Below, in pieces: positions 51,207 through 64,000 of a DNA stretch of 64,000 nt. A model generated the notes under the pieces. It saw only the letters and a list, made by a program, of their open reading frames with translations. It was not told where the DNA came from and made no database searches. The translations under genes and the position numbers were made by a program. Source of the stretch: Chrysomallon squamiferum (Eukaryota > Mollusca > Gastropoda > Neomphalida > Peltospiridae). The stretch spans positions 62,001 through 126,000 of the forward strand of contig CM022679.1 in assembly GCA_012295275.1 (NCBI GenBank), written 5' to 3'. The number at the start of each line of letters is the position of its first letter. Within the stretch, counting starts at the first letter, position 1.

Positions 51207-52149
51207 TTGTATTATGTGACAGGGTTTTATATCACGTTACTGGGTATGTACTGCCCTTTAGTAACTGAAAAACTGTTAGTGATATTGAACATTCGGGAAT
51301 CATACTTTATACGTTTTTCTTTTCTTGTATGACGTCACAGATGAATCTGTGTTAAAAGTATGCCCAAAGAAATATGGTGATTTATATATTTTTCCAGAAA
51401 GTTTTGAAAGAAGCTGAAGGTATCTGTGAGTGATGACTGACTACATTATTGTTTCACGTCAGAAATGCACGTCATTTCAGGATTTAGTATGCGCGTGTCC
51501 ATGAGTGTGTAACTATACGCATCTCTCTCTCTCTCTCTGACGTCATACGTTGTCCGTAAGGGTGATGCTCCATTAGCGACTTTAAAAAGCAGTATTTTTT
51601 TTTTTTTCTTCTCGTTTTTCATTGATCGTGTATTTCTGACGACATTTATTGTAAAACTGGTTTGCTGCATTGTACAGTGATATTTTGAGAGTTAATATAT
51701 TATATATTCGTATTCTACTGACGTTCAATTCGGGTATAAAGGTCTTATATCTTTTGTAATTGTTGTGAAAATATTGGAAAAGATGCTTACTTTTTGTAAA
51801 GACTATAATTTCGTAAGTTAGCAGTTATTTATATATATACATATATGTCTATATTTACACGCACATTTAAGTGTCGTTATAGATATTAAGAGTTTATTTG
51901 TACTAAGAAACAGTTGAACCTGTGCTTGTTACAGTTATAATTAATTTTTCTACATTTCAAAGTGTGCAATATGGTACATGGCGGCTACCAGTGTTCAAAG
52001 ATGGCGGCCGTTACGTGAACGTGTATCTGTCAAAATCACAAGTGCTGTATTTTCCAGTATTTTAATTTTGTTTTTATTTTGGTGAGCAGATATTTTAACT
52101 ATTATTTTGTTTAACCTTTATATTACATTTATTATTATTGTTATGATTA

Positions 52150-52151
<2 letters not shown>

Positions 52152-52221
<70 letters not shown>
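52152..52221. repeat. (TTA)n in TOB 3' UTR, second tract
   Basis: About 23 TTA units. Confidence 0.95.
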
Positions 52222-52222
<1 letters not shown>

Positions 52223-52877
52223 ATTATTCTGGTAAAAATTAAATTTGTTTTACATTCCAAGTCCCTAACATATTTGTAGTGTACACTGCCTACCTGTATT
52301 ATTACCTGTAATCATTACCTGACGCCAGGTGCAGAATGAAAGCATTCCTTGGTAGTTTGTGTTTATAACGTCAGTCCACTGCATGTCAGAATTACCTTAG
52401 TTCATTCAAATATTCACAAAATTTCCTCTCTGACCTGTTTTCATTCAACATTATTTTTATATGTATACTGTTATATATTTATGCGAGAGAAAAAAAGAAA
52501 AAAAAAAAAAATGAGAGTGAGAGGGGAAAAAAATTAAAATATGTTAATTTTCATAATTCTGATAAAAGAGCTAGTAGTAGATTATTATTTATTTTTTTAG
52601 AATTTATTTTTCAATTTTATTATTTTGATTGCTAAATTGTTATTTTTATAAACTATTATTACGATCTTTAAACCTGGTTTGGTTTATATGTCGGTACTAA
52701 TCATCAGTAAACCAGTATAGCACAAAACTTTGACAGCGTTTGACCACTCAATAATAAACACTTGGACAGTACTGGACTATACTGGACTTGTGGTCGTGCC
52801 AAAATACAGAGTTGACCAACAAGTCATGTGAAGAGCGAATTCTTAATGTTTATACTGTTTCATATTTTTAAGTTTGT

Positions 52878-52883
52878 AATAAA
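52878..52883 (+). terminator. TOB polyadenylation signal
   Basis: AATAAA in GTAATAAAAAGATTG, followed about 30 bp later by a T/GT-rich element (GTTTTGTTTTC). Confidence 0.6.
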
Positions 52884-53120
52884 AAGATTGATTTTATTAA
52901 AATACTCGTCTTAGTTTTGTTTTCACGGTAATATCATATATGTTAGTTACGATAAATACTGCATATTAGTTATAAATGTGTATCACGTTAGTCATATCTG
53001 CATGTTTATGCTATATATGTAATATACACCATCTACATCAAAATGAAGATTCTGAATTTTCGCAGTAAATTTCGCCTAAGAATCGACGAATCTCATCAGT
53101 TCTCTTCAGGGGCTCAATTC

Positions 53121-53151
<31 letters not shown>

Positions 53152-53389
53152 TAATGAATTAATCAGAACTGTAAGTTTAGAGTTGTAGGCGTGCTTGGAT
53201 GTTATTCATATTAGACGTGAAATCGATAACAACGCAGACCGAATCTCACTCAGTGATCGATAACAAACTGAGAGGAATAAACATCTGTTAGTTGTGGAGA
53301 TACAGTTAGAACGGGAAATAACAGAAACAATGGACACATTAATAAAAAAAATCACAAATCTAATAATAATACAAAATAAACAAGAACAA

Positions 53390-53512
53390 AATATTAATAA
53401 TAATAATAAGAAGAAACAGTAGTAGTAGTAGTGATTATTTAAAAACAATAATAACAGCGACAACAACAATATTAGTAACAACAACAACTATTAGTAATAA
53501 TAAGTAGCAGCA

Positions 53513-53568
<56 letters not shown>

Positions 53569-53570
53569 CA
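53390..53570. repeat. (AAT)n and mixed trinucleotide repeats
   Basis: AAT, AGT and CAA runs, ending in about 17 AAT units at 53516-53568. Confidence 0.92.
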
Positions 53571-54075
53571 AAATCGAAATTCACTGAGTTCAACATACGT
53601 ACGTACATAGCAATTTTAAAATAGCATCACGTGCGGAGAGAATAACTCTGTTTACATTGGAAGAAGCAAAATGAATTGATGCAGTAAACAAATATTCAAG
53701 ATGTAGTCCTCTATCTATTAATACTTACACAAATGTTTGTCACAATGTTTAAATTCTGATTGACCTTCGTTAGATTATTGTCACGCGGTACTCAAAAAAA
53801 AAAAAAACAAAAAAAAAAAGAAAAAAAAGCTTTACTGAATACTTTATATGTTTACTTTCAAGTGAAATTGTTGTTATAAAAACCATACTTTCGTCAAAAT
53901 AAAGTATAATAATAATATAACAAATGTATAAGAGGCAGCCATTTTCCATTCTTTGAGAATGACGTCGCATCGTATACAGATACATAGATGTATGAAACAG
54001 TCAAAATTTACTATTTCCTCTTTATCACCTGTATTAGACAAAACAGATAAAAAAAACTTCCTGTATCTCACTCTC

Positions 54076-54077
<2 letters not shown>

Positions 54078-54151
<74 letters not shown>
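54078..54151. repeat. (TTA)n microsatellite
   Basis: About 24 uninterrupted TTA units. Confidence 0.96.
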
Positions 54152-54407
54152 CAATTGTCCAATCATTAGTTCTCTATCACCCTAACCAGTGTTTGTCAGA
54201 TTCCGGTATGTTACGCCACACATAACAAACCAGTCGTAGACAGATTAACAAGAAAACACGCGGTGTACAGGAGAAATAAATATTCGTGAATAAACACTGC
54301 TGATACTATAATGTTTTATCTGTCAGACGCTTCATTATTCAGATAAATATTACATTACATACCGTTAAAAAGATCACTTAGATCACTTAAGATTAGTTTG
54401 AGAACTA

Positions 54408-54408
<1 letters not shown>

Positions 54409-54454
<46 letters not shown>
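54409..54454. repeat. (ATT)n microsatellite
   Basis: About 15 ATT units, followed by a T run at 54477-54498. Confidence 0.95.
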
Positions 54455-54455
<1 letters not shown>

Positions 54456-54717
54456 GTAATATCTCAGTATATATGTTTTTTTTTTTTTTTTTTTTTTAAA
54501 TGAAAGCTTTGACAAGTTGGCAGAAGAAATGGCACTTGAGTTAAAAACTGACAGCTGCTGTAAACTGAAAACATGTTTTACATTCCGCTCTGCATTCTTA
54601 ACAAATATTACGTGAATACCAGTCTAAGAATGGCTGAAAGCGTTCCACTCAAAATTACACTTCTGACAAGTTAAAAATATTTTTTTGAGTAACTAATATT
54701 AAACAACATACTCTGAA

Positions 54718-54800
54718 TCAGATAACAAAATGTTGAAGTATGCCTGACGTGGAATCAAACTCAGAGCGAATGGGTTACACACGTTCGAGTCTCGTAAGCA
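54718..54800 (-). mobile_element. tRNA-like SINE fragment
   Basis: On the - strand GCTTACGAGACTCGAACG (A-box-like context) is followed about 20 bp later by GAGTTTGATTCCAC, close to the Pol III B box GGTTCGANTCC. No complete cloverleaf could be drawn by eye. Confidence 0.35.
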
Positions 54801-55890
54801 GCAATCCGATATTTGTGACTGGACTTCGTCTTTCTGTACCAGTGCGTTGTCGAACATTATTGTCTGCGTGCAGAGTCTAATCAGACGTACACAAGACAGA
54901 GAATATTCAGTCCAAAAATACATAGACATAAAAATATACATACAGAGTGTGTGAATTTTTGTGTGTGTGTATTTCTGTGTGTGTGTGTGTGTTTGTGAAA
55001 CTGTTGATAAATTAAAATGTCAGATTATTTTCTCATTTTTAAAAAGTAAAGTGATTTAATAACTGATCACGAATGTACGTACACATAAAAACATGTAACA
55101 GTCATTTTGAATTTACGACTAATTTGCTTCATAGGCGTAAAGTTTCCTTTAATTTTGTCGCTTGACATTTACATACACGAATAGATGATACATACATATA
55201 TATATATATATCTAAATACAAATATAAAGACGTGTGGGTATATGTGTATGGTTATATGTGTGTGTATGTGTTTGTATGTATGTTTGTGTGCATGTGTGTG
55301 TGCGTGTGTGTGTTGGCATTAAAAACATATCACACGTATTTTATATTGTTATTTCAACTACATTACAAACACGTCTGTACTGATATCATATATTTGTATT
55401 TAATACTAAACAGATGTGTATCCTACACATACATGTCCATAACCACACCCATAAGCATAAATCTATATATAGTTACAGAATTTTATTATAAATATAAATT
55501 TAGTTAAACTGTGATACATTTATTTTTAATAAAAATAATTTAAATTTGTATTTATAAATAATCACGAATTTGTTGTTTTTACATTTGTTTGATACTCATT
55601 AGCCAAAATGTTTTTCGTGTTGTTAAAAATTCATTCATTAAACACACACACATTTTCATTACTGTTTATTGTTGCGGTAGCTATTGTTGTTATTATGGCA
55701 CAGTAGTTACAGAAAAGGCCGGGTACAAATGATTTGAGGTAGAAATAAAATGATCTGCGCAAACCTTATTAAACAAAGCTACAGGAACAGCTGTCGATCT
55801 GTGTTGTCAGGGTCAAGGTCATATTGCTTTACATATGAATCAATAATAGTTATATATTAGAGAGAGAGAAAAGAGAAAGCAACGTGTGTA

Positions 55891-55999
<109 letters not shown>

Positions 56000-56127
56000 T
56001 AAAACAGTCAAACACTGAAGTGGGAGATGTTTATGTAGATTGTAACAAGGTAATAGTCTGAAGTGAAATCTGCTGACATAGCGTTTTGTTTAACCGATAT
56101 TTCATCTACGAGCTGTCACATATATAG

Positions 56128-56129
<2 letters not shown>

Positions 56130-56169
<40 letters not shown>
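56130..56169. repeat. (TG)n microsatellite
   Basis: Uninterrupted TG run; degenerate TG/TA sequence continues to about 56310. Confidence 0.94.
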
Positions 56170-56170
<1 letters not shown>

Positions 56171-56486
56171 ACTATGTGCTTGAGTGTATGTATGCGCGTG
56201 TGTATGCATGTGTGAATGAATGTGTGTGCGTAAATTGTACGTGAGGGTATGTTAGTGTATGTGAGTGTATGTGTGTATATGTATATGTGTGTGTGCATAT
56301 ATATATATAATAGTAACAACAACAACAATAATTTAATAAGTTATAATAATGATATATAGCTGTATATTATGTGATATTAAGCATAAATATGTCGCAATTC
56401 TGTATTATATGAAGTTAAACATACATGTATCTGAACTGTATATTAGGTGAAGTGAAATGTAAAACTCTCTCCCAACTCTCTCTCTC

Positions 56487-56489
<3 letters not shown>

Positions 56490-56553
<64 letters not shown>
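56490..56553. repeat. (TG)n microsatellite
   Basis: About 31 TG units. Confidence 0.96.
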
Positions 56554-56554
<1 letters not shown>

Positions 56555-57157
56555 TGCTAGCTATGTGTTGCTGAGTGGGTACTGTAGTAATTTCGTATTA
56601 ATGTATTCTACTGATGAACGAAGCAAGCTGACATTAGAAATTGGCGTCTTTCTGCATACCGCTGTACGATCAATACACTTCGCTGTTGTTTTTCTCCAAA
56701 TGACGTCACAGTATTACTAGGCAACACGATGACCTTCCCCTTGTGTGGGTGGACGGAAATGAATTATACCGAATCTGAGCACGCGGCTAACGAATGGACA
56801 GAGTTTGTCTACTACGTCATTGTGACGTCTGCTACAATGGTTTTGATGATGTTTTCTAGTTTTGTATAAGCGTTCTCTCACGTCATTGTTTGAAGTACGC
56901 CGGTGTTAATAATACAATGTAATTACACTTACCTTTTAACCAGTTATTACATTTATTAAGTGCCACTAGGTGAAACATAACCCAGTACTGATTTACATTT
57001 TTTTTTTTTTTTTTTTTTTTATTATTAATTTCAATTATTTGACCATCGGAGATAGATAACCAGACTAACAGACAAAACATACGTACACATCCTGGAAAAA
57101 ACTTAAAGCGTTTTTCTGCTTTTGTCAAATACTGAATAAAATGTATTGTTTTATACC

Positions 57158-57160
<3 letters not shown>

Positions 57161-57236
<76 letters not shown>
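57161..57236. repeat. (TC)n microsatellite
   Basis: About 38 TC units. Confidence 0.96.
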
Positions 57237-57239
<3 letters not shown>

Positions 57240-57417
57240 ACAACACTATCAAATCAAAATACTGAAAATAATAAACTGTTTTTAAAACTGACATAGTTAA
57301 AATAAAACAACGAACAGACAATGTTCTCTTTGCTTTTAATTATCTGTCAGAATGATTAAGGTGAAAGCATGACGTCATAACACAGCGTGCATGTTGTACT
57401 CAGCGGACTGCTTTCAT

Positions 57418-57470
57418 ATAATAATAATAATAATAATAATATGATGATGATGATGATGATGATGATGATA
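57418..57470. repeat. (AAT)n-(ATG)n compound microsatellite
   Basis: AAT units grading into about 10 ATG units. Confidence 0.93.
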
Positions 57471-57917
57471 TCTCAGCTAATGAAAACACTGGCGACACTC
57501 TCAAAGTTTTCTGTCGCATCATGCCAGATGTATTTTGTTTTAGTTTGCTTACTGTCTGGTACAAGAAACTTTTCTAGGCTTATCAAGTATGAAAAAATAA
57601 ATCAGGTGATGTCAAACGTCTGTTCAGTGTATGTGGTTAATAGTTACGTATTTTTCGCTCGTACAGTCAAAGTGCTATTTAGCAGAAATCAGTTAAAAGC
57701 AGCGGGAGGTCAGGGACAGGTCAGTACATACCACCAAGTTGACGTATTTTTGTAAACATTGTAACTTCGACATCACAGTGTGTACTCTGTATTTACTACA
57801 ATTGTGACATTTTGGTGCATAAACTGTCAAATTAAAAAAAATTAATGTAAAAATATCGTTATTGTTACTTTGGTATAAATAGAGTTATTATTATTAATGC
57901 TAATTTATGTTAAAGCG

Positions 57918-58115
57918 ACACTAGTAGTAGTGGTAGTAGTAATAGTAGTAGTAGTAATGGCAGCAGCAGTAGTAATAGTTGTGGTAGTAATAGTATAATA
58001 ATAACAGCAACAGTAGCAGTAGTAACGGTAGTATCAATAGTTGTAATAGTAATATTAGTAGTAGTAGTGATAATAATAAAAGTCGCAGTTGTAGTAGTGG
58101 TAGAAGTACTTGTTG
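57918..58115. repeat. (GTA)n-type imperfect trinucleotide tract
   Basis: GTA, GCA and AAT triplets interspersed over about 200 bp. Confidence 0.88.
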
Positions 58116-58639
58116 TTGTAATGTTATTATATTTATGTAATAAATGTAAGTGAAATTCTTCTGACGATACAAAACTGGTGTTTATTATTATTTTACGCTT
58201 CTCAAAGTTCTGGTTGCGAAAAACGAACAAATGAGTGTCCGCTGATTTCAGTGCAATACTAACATTTACTGACGCCATAAACATTATTGTATTTTTACCA
58301 TGCTGATTACTAGACGCAATAAATACTGTTGTATCTACATTTCTGAGTTACTTCAGCACTAATTATAAAATCTGACTTTGCTTACATTACGAAAACCGAG
58401 TTAAAAAATTCCAGAATGAGGCATAATGGCACTTTTTTAGCGTGTTTATTAACAACTTACTGTTTGATGTCGTAATGATCTAATTAATGAATATTTTAAT
58501 AACTCATTGTATGACGTAATAATGGTTGGTTTAATGAATCCCTTAACAACTCCGGTTAATAAGTTCTAATGGTTAAATTAAATAACAGCCGCTGACGTTC
58601 TGCAAGAAAAAAATGAACAGAAAAAAGAAGATAGAGAAA

Positions 58640-58745
58640 ATAATGATAACGTCGTTTAATCAGCTGGTGCGAGACTTTAATGAGTCAGCTTTTGGTTGCT
58701 ATAGTAACAAATGACATGCAAAGAGTGAATGAGAAAGAATATCTT
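58640..58745. promoter_or_regulatory. Candidate enhancer with AP-1 and RFX-type sites
   Basis: A perfect AP-1 heptamer TGAGTCA at 58681-58687 is followed 7 bp later by GTTGCTATAGTAAC at 58695-58708, a near-perfect inverted X-box of the RFX type. ATGCAAAG (octamer-like) follows at 58715-58722. The segment is repeat-free, in a gene-free region about 6 kb past TOB. Confidence 0.4.
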
Positions 58746-59879
58746 CATAGCAAACTTTTCAAAAGAAAATATCTCAGTTATAACTGGTTGCTGCCATAAC
58801 AGAGAGATTCGATAAATGAATGAGAGAAAAATTTCTCACTGCGGAAATGACATTAGTTGGAACTTAATAATAATAATAATAATAACAACAACAACAACAA
58901 CAAGAAAAAAGAAAGAAAGAAAAAAAGAAAAATTAACTATGGCAGAACTATGGCCTGTGCCTTCACTTCAAAAAACTAAAATAATAAACAAAAACAAAAT
59001 GTTATTTTTAAAAGATTGTTTTTTAAATATTCTAAACATTCTGGGAAACAAAATAAGCAGCGCGCCCTCCTCTAGGCGAACACTTGAAAACGATTAAAAT
59101 TCTTTAAAATATCCATACTGAAGTAAACAAAATAGCAATATCAAAATGTTTAATATTTTATGATTTGAAAAAAATGATCCTGATTAAAATCATCCAGAAG
59201 TCATGTTATTAAAAATTAGTGTTTAGGCACAATAATGAAGATCTGTTATATCAAACTGTATTTTCTTCTAACGACACTACCATATGCACGTATTTATAGT
59301 TATTAAAGTAACTGTAACAAACAACGATTATTTATCATGATGAGCACAGGAAATAATATACTTCTGTACAAATCATTTTTCATCTTTATTATATCCGCCA
59401 TCATGGTTATTAAATTAAGAAACGACATGTTTGGTTTGCTGTGCACACGAAAACAAGTAAATAAAGACTAAATTCGTCTTGGCGATGTTTATATTAAGAA
59501 ACACATTCACTGCGGAGCGAACAGCACCATGGAGGGATTTCCACTGAGAAGCCATTAGAAGCGGATCAATAGAAGCACATCGACTTAATTCTTCCTAAAA
59601 TATCCTCGTTTGGTTATTTCTGGCCACAGCAGACGTCAGTGAATGTCATTAAACACCCACAAAAGAGGACAGTTGTGATGAGAAATGAAAAACAAGGCAG
59701 ATAAACAAGTTGTTGGTATGACCGTCAGGCTCCGAGTTTATGGTGCACATATTTCTAAACTTAGAACTAAAATCTTTTCCATTTTTTATCTAAAAACTAA
59801 ACGACAGCTGAACCTAATGATGTGCGTCTATGAATATATGGCTGTCTTTGTATGTGTATGTCTGTCTGGAATGTGTATG

Positions 59880-60130
59880 TGAATACAGAAATATGTATGT
59901 ATGTATATATATCTATATATATATATATATATGAATGTACGTACATGCAAATATATAATTGCATACGAATAAGTATTCATGTATGTATGTATATGTCGGC
60001 ATTTGTATACGAGTGGGCGTATGTACGTATGGTGTATGTACGTGTGTGTGTATGTACATGTCTGTATGTATATATATATGTATGTGTCGGTGTTATGTAC
60101 GTATGGGTATACCTATGTATGTGTGTGTCT
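59880..60130. repeat. Degenerate (GTAT)n/(TA)n tract
   Basis: TGTATGTA-type units with TA runs and GTACG interruptions. Confidence 0.85.
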
Positions 60131-61832
60131 GATTGAAACAACTACGAGTTAAATGATCAAAGTTCAGGAGAGAAAAGGTTAAGTATTAACAAGATTTGGG
60201 CTATCTGTTTACGGAAACACTGGCACGTGATTCGAGGTATGAAAGACGCATACACTGACATTTCCTTGTATTGCTTCACATTCATCACGCAGCATGTTGG
60301 TGCAACAATTTACATGTGTGTAATACCTACACATACACACACACATACTCACACACACAGACATACGTATATATTGGAGTATTCACATTTTAAAAGACCT
60401 TTTTTTTTTTTCTTGGATTACCAAATGTATATGTGTGTATGTATATATACGAAAGCATTTCCCAGCATCCATATCTTTATAAAATGTGACCCTAATTTTA
60501 TATCTAATCCCAATCCCGTATCTGACCGTAACTGTAATCTCACGATGCTGGTATTTGTGAACATTGCCAAATTTCTTAGAAAACATAAGTGGTCTATTTT
60601 AAATGGGAAAACATTTAGTAGCACAGAGCGACAAAAGATGGTAATGAAAATCAAAAAGACGTAGTTGATGGTCACGTGATATGTGGGTGTCCTGACCCTC
60701 GGTCACTTCCAGAACTGCGAGTGCCTGTACAAGATGGTTTGGACAAGTGGAGATTGTGCGGAGGCGGTGTATTGATTTCTCAGACTTCTATTTTGAAGAG
60801 CTTTCCGCGGGAAGTAACGCAGGAGCCCAGATTTAATATGACCTTGATTTCATATTGAAACAAGATTTCTTGACCAGAAATAAATCAGAACTGTTTCACA
60901 GCATATTTAGAATTAATGTGTAAGGCAGTAATTTGATAGTTTCAGAAAATCACTAAATTATTATTTGTCAACGATTGTATTACTAAGAATTCATTGCTAC
61001 TTCAAAATAATGATAGTACAAATTATATATACAGTTACTATATATTTTAGATAATTTTAACAACATAGTAAGGGAAGGGAAAGCATAAAAGAGTCAAATT
61101 TACAGACGTAGATAGAGAAAACAGATATACACAAATAAATTCATCATTCAGAACGAGAAGTGAATAAAGAAAGAACTAACAGTTTCATTGTTGCTATTTA
61201 GTATGACGTAGTCTTTTATAAACAAAATTCCTTTGTGTTCGGACTCACGTATGTATCCTCATAAATATTAATCATATTCATAAGAATGGTTTCTGCATTT
61301 AATTTTTTATTATTATTATTTATTTCTATTCTTTAACATAAAAAAGTAAAAAGAAGAAATAATAAACAGAAAAGAATAATTCCAAGAAAAAGATAAAAGC
61401 ATTGAAATTATATGAACAAAAATAGTAAATTTGCGGTAATCATTTCGTTTATCACTCCTAAAACTCGACATCTTATTACTCTCCCCTTAAATCTATTCCT
61501 TTTTGACAATATTAGTTAATGGAATCACTTGCGAGTGTTCTATTTCAGGACTTATTGACAAAAATGGACTGTGAAAATTGAATAACTCGGAGATAGCAAT
61601 GGATGCCTTGTGACGTCAAAGAATTCTACGTGCAGTTTTACACTATATCCTGACACTGTTGCGCCGTTAGCAAACATCGATCAGACAGTCTATTGACAAA
61701 GAATGTAATTCCTGTCATCCAAATTGCCTTTTTTCCTCAGATGATTTCCGATTTACCATTTTTTTTTATTATTTAATATTTATTTTATAAACAACAAAAC
61801 AGAAATTACTGCTCAGATTCACAATTAATATG

Positions 61833-61863
<31 letters not shown>

Positions 61864-63889
61864 AAGTGTATTTCCCTTTTGTTCGTTGTACATTAAATTT
61901 CTACCCTAACGATTCAAGAACAATGTCTAACTCGCCTTCAGCTAGATTAAGTCTTGTGATATCTACATGTTATTGTTGTCACTACTACTACTGCTACTGT
62001 TATTATTATTATAAATGTATTAATATTCACTAAGAACTAGAATTTTTGCGATATATATATATATATATATCTAAATATATTATCTTTTTCTTTTTAAAAC
62101 TACAATACAATAATAAATGAAATGAAATAAAAATTTTAAAATAATAATAATTTAAAAAAAATATCCAAATAAAAGAATTTTAAGAAAATAATTGTTGTTA
62201 AAAATAATATGAAAACAAAACTGTGTGAACAAAATTGATGAAAAACGTGACGTCATCAAACGTGAAAGATGTCAGTGGTGGCAACAGGTGTTGTTTTGTG
62301 TTTGAGAAATCTCATTCAAGTGAACGATCAGCCGAATTAATCGATGGAAATTCACACCTTTAAAATTAGTAAAGAAATTCTTGTTCTAAAAGAAATATTT
62401 TAATATTTATTGTTATTTTGTTGTAATATGTGTTAAATTAATTATGGTAGCCAGTGTTTTATTTCATCCATCCACTACTTTAGTTTTAAAAAATAGGGGT
62501 AATGGCTGGAACAGGAATTATTTGGTGGATACACTGAAAAAGACTGATCTAGTAATAAGCCATGTTTTATGCAAGTTCTTTTTTAAAGTTTTTAAGTAAA
62601 TAAGATAATAAATGAAATTAAATTGCCAAAGAATCATTTCTGTAATTTCATTCTGTAATTCAAAGAAATCAGAAGTCATTGATTTTCGATGTAAAAGAAG
62701 CAATCTTTAAAAAAAAATTCTACTTTGTATTGCCCACGCAGACAGTGGCAAACATAAGCAAATAACAAAGGAGTTATTTTTCACTGGCGTATATGTAATT
62801 AAGTAATTTGCCGTTAGGGATAAATGATAGCAGAAGACGAAAATATCCTCACGCGGAATAGGCAAGGACAAAATAATTATAGTTTTCTTGTATTGATCGT
62901 CCGTGAGTCTGATAGCGATTAGCAACGAAAATAAAACAACTCGGCTTACATACACTCTCTCATCCGGTTTGTCACTTACTTATCGTGATCTGCGAAGGCT
63001 TTGCGTGGTGCGCCAGCATACGGAGGAATACAAACAAATAAATAAAACGAGAATATATAATATTAAAAGAAAATATTTGTTAAAAAAAATAGTTTGAGTA
63101 TTTATAATTTTGTTTCAGTGATGTGGGACATAAAATAATTCCTCAGTGCACAGTACTATTTTTCGTTCCAATCATTGCGTAATAAAATAATAATAATAAT
63201 AATAATAAAGAAATAAAGAAAAAAATGCACAAAACGCCTGATACCAATCAGCAATAAAACATGTTAAACAAATGTATTCATTAACAGCACGAGTATGACG
63301 CAATCAAAAACATTTTTTCTCTTACTACACTTTTTGTTTTATTAACTTTATTCTATACAGACTTCTTAATAAATCAGTTTTAAAAATTGTTTGATAATAA
63401 TAATAATAATAATAGCAGTAATGTCGCGCCCACTCAAGCCTGGTTGGAATGGTATAACTGTCTTTACATAACAATATTAATAAAATAATGAAGAAAAATG
63501 ACGAAAACGTAATGATCACACTGAAATCGCAGAATTCAAACAATTATACATTAGAACATAAAAAAAGAGCAATTTTAAAAAGCTTGTCGATTTCAGTATA
63601 TTAATCACATATGAATTTTAATTTATATTTTTTGTTGATAAAGTTACTGACAAAATATTAATATAAAAACATTTGTTGCTTTTAGTGTCAAGTAATTTAG
63701 AAATACCGAAGACTCAGTCATTTATAACTTTGCGCTCTAATAAAATGTGTTTTTTCATTTGTTCTATCACGTAAGTAGTCATACTATGAATCTTACTGAC
63801 ATAAATAAAATACCTTGCAGCTGGAAGTAGCTTTTTTGCTGCTGTAAGAATAAAACAGATTTTAAAATTTCATTTATTTAAACATCTCT

Positions 63890-63960
63890 CTAACACAGTG
63901 ATTGTTTAAAACTGCCGAGTCTAGGATCAATCCTGTCAGCGACATAATTTCTGTTCTCAC
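63890..63960 (+). mobile_element. Weak SINE-like B-box fragment
   Basis: TAGGATCAATCCTGTCAGC resembles GGATCRATNCC motifs near 39680 (TAGGATCATTCCTCTTACAG) and in the 47.4-kb repeat. The shared core suggests decayed members of one tRNA-derived family; the alignment is too short to be firm. Confidence 0.25.
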
Positions 63961-64000
63961 TAGTTTTCCAAATGTTGTGGTATGCGCTGTCTGTATTTAA

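Larger units (their letters stand above)
51104..52900 (+). other. TOB 3' UTR
   Basis: Long AU-rich sequence after TAG. It contains (TTA)n tracts at 51150-51206 and 52152-52221, many ATTTA pentamers, and two TGACGTCA sites (51330, 51538). Three TACCTG hexamers at 52291, 52303 and 52316 are about 12-13 bp apart. AU-rich destabilising 3' UTRs are typical of TOB-family immediate-early mRNAs. The extent is set by the AATAAA at 52878. Confidence 0.55.

Noticed and set aside
60676-60858. 60-codon frame with MICGCPDPRSLPEL
   Set aside because: No family recognised, no splice continuation, and length is within chance expectation for the local composition.

Overview
This window is animal nuclear DNA. 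Its genes are intron-rich with GT..AG splice sites, the sequence is AT-rich, and simple repeats are dense. The three recognisable genes are all conserved in bilaterians: a RASGEF1-type Ras-family exchange factor, the mismatch-repair gene PMS2, and the antiproliferative gene TOB. Short introns, abundant ATT/GTAT/CA/GA microsatellites and invertebrate-like protein divergence suggest an invertebrate, perhaps a mollusc or other lophotrochozoan. That placement is inference; no taxon-specific marker was seen.

Layout. (1) 1-5.6 kb, + strand: eleven 3' coding exons of a RASGEF1B-like gene covering the complete catalytic RasGEF domain; the 5' exons lie left of the window. The 3' UTR carries a ~45-bp tandem repeat. 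(2) 7.6-20.4 kb, - strand: complete PMS2 in 24 coding exons, which join in frame to 888 codons plus stop. It is tail-to-tail with RASGEF1. Four tandem repeats lie in or next to its exons. Two of them copy a splice site (exon 7 acceptor, exon 18 donor). A decayed hAT-like transposon sits antisense in intron 17. (3) 20.4-45.3 kb: no recognisable protein gene. It holds minisatellites, a MITE-like element with TA target duplication inside a minisatellite, a 104-nt fold-back sequence, tRNA-derived SINE-like scraps and many microsatellites. (4) 45.3-52.9 kb, + strand: TOB, with a probable non-coding first exon, a 4.4-kb 5' UTR intron, a single 357-codon coding exon and a long AU-rich 3' UTR. (5) 53-64 kb: again no recognisable gene.

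The three genes do not form an operon and no functional coupling is visible. RASGEF1 acts in small-GTPase signalling, PMS2 in DNA mismatch repair and TOB in mRNA deadenylation and growth control. The strongest unexplained signal is regulatory-looking: the full CREB/ATF palindrome TGACGTCA occurs 18 times between 32.0 and 62.3 kb, around TOB, but only once in the first 32 kb. The other notable signal is the set of tandem duplications that copy splice sites inside PMS2; one of them is exactly in frame. No rRNA, convincing intact tRNA, CRISPR array or viral gene was seen.
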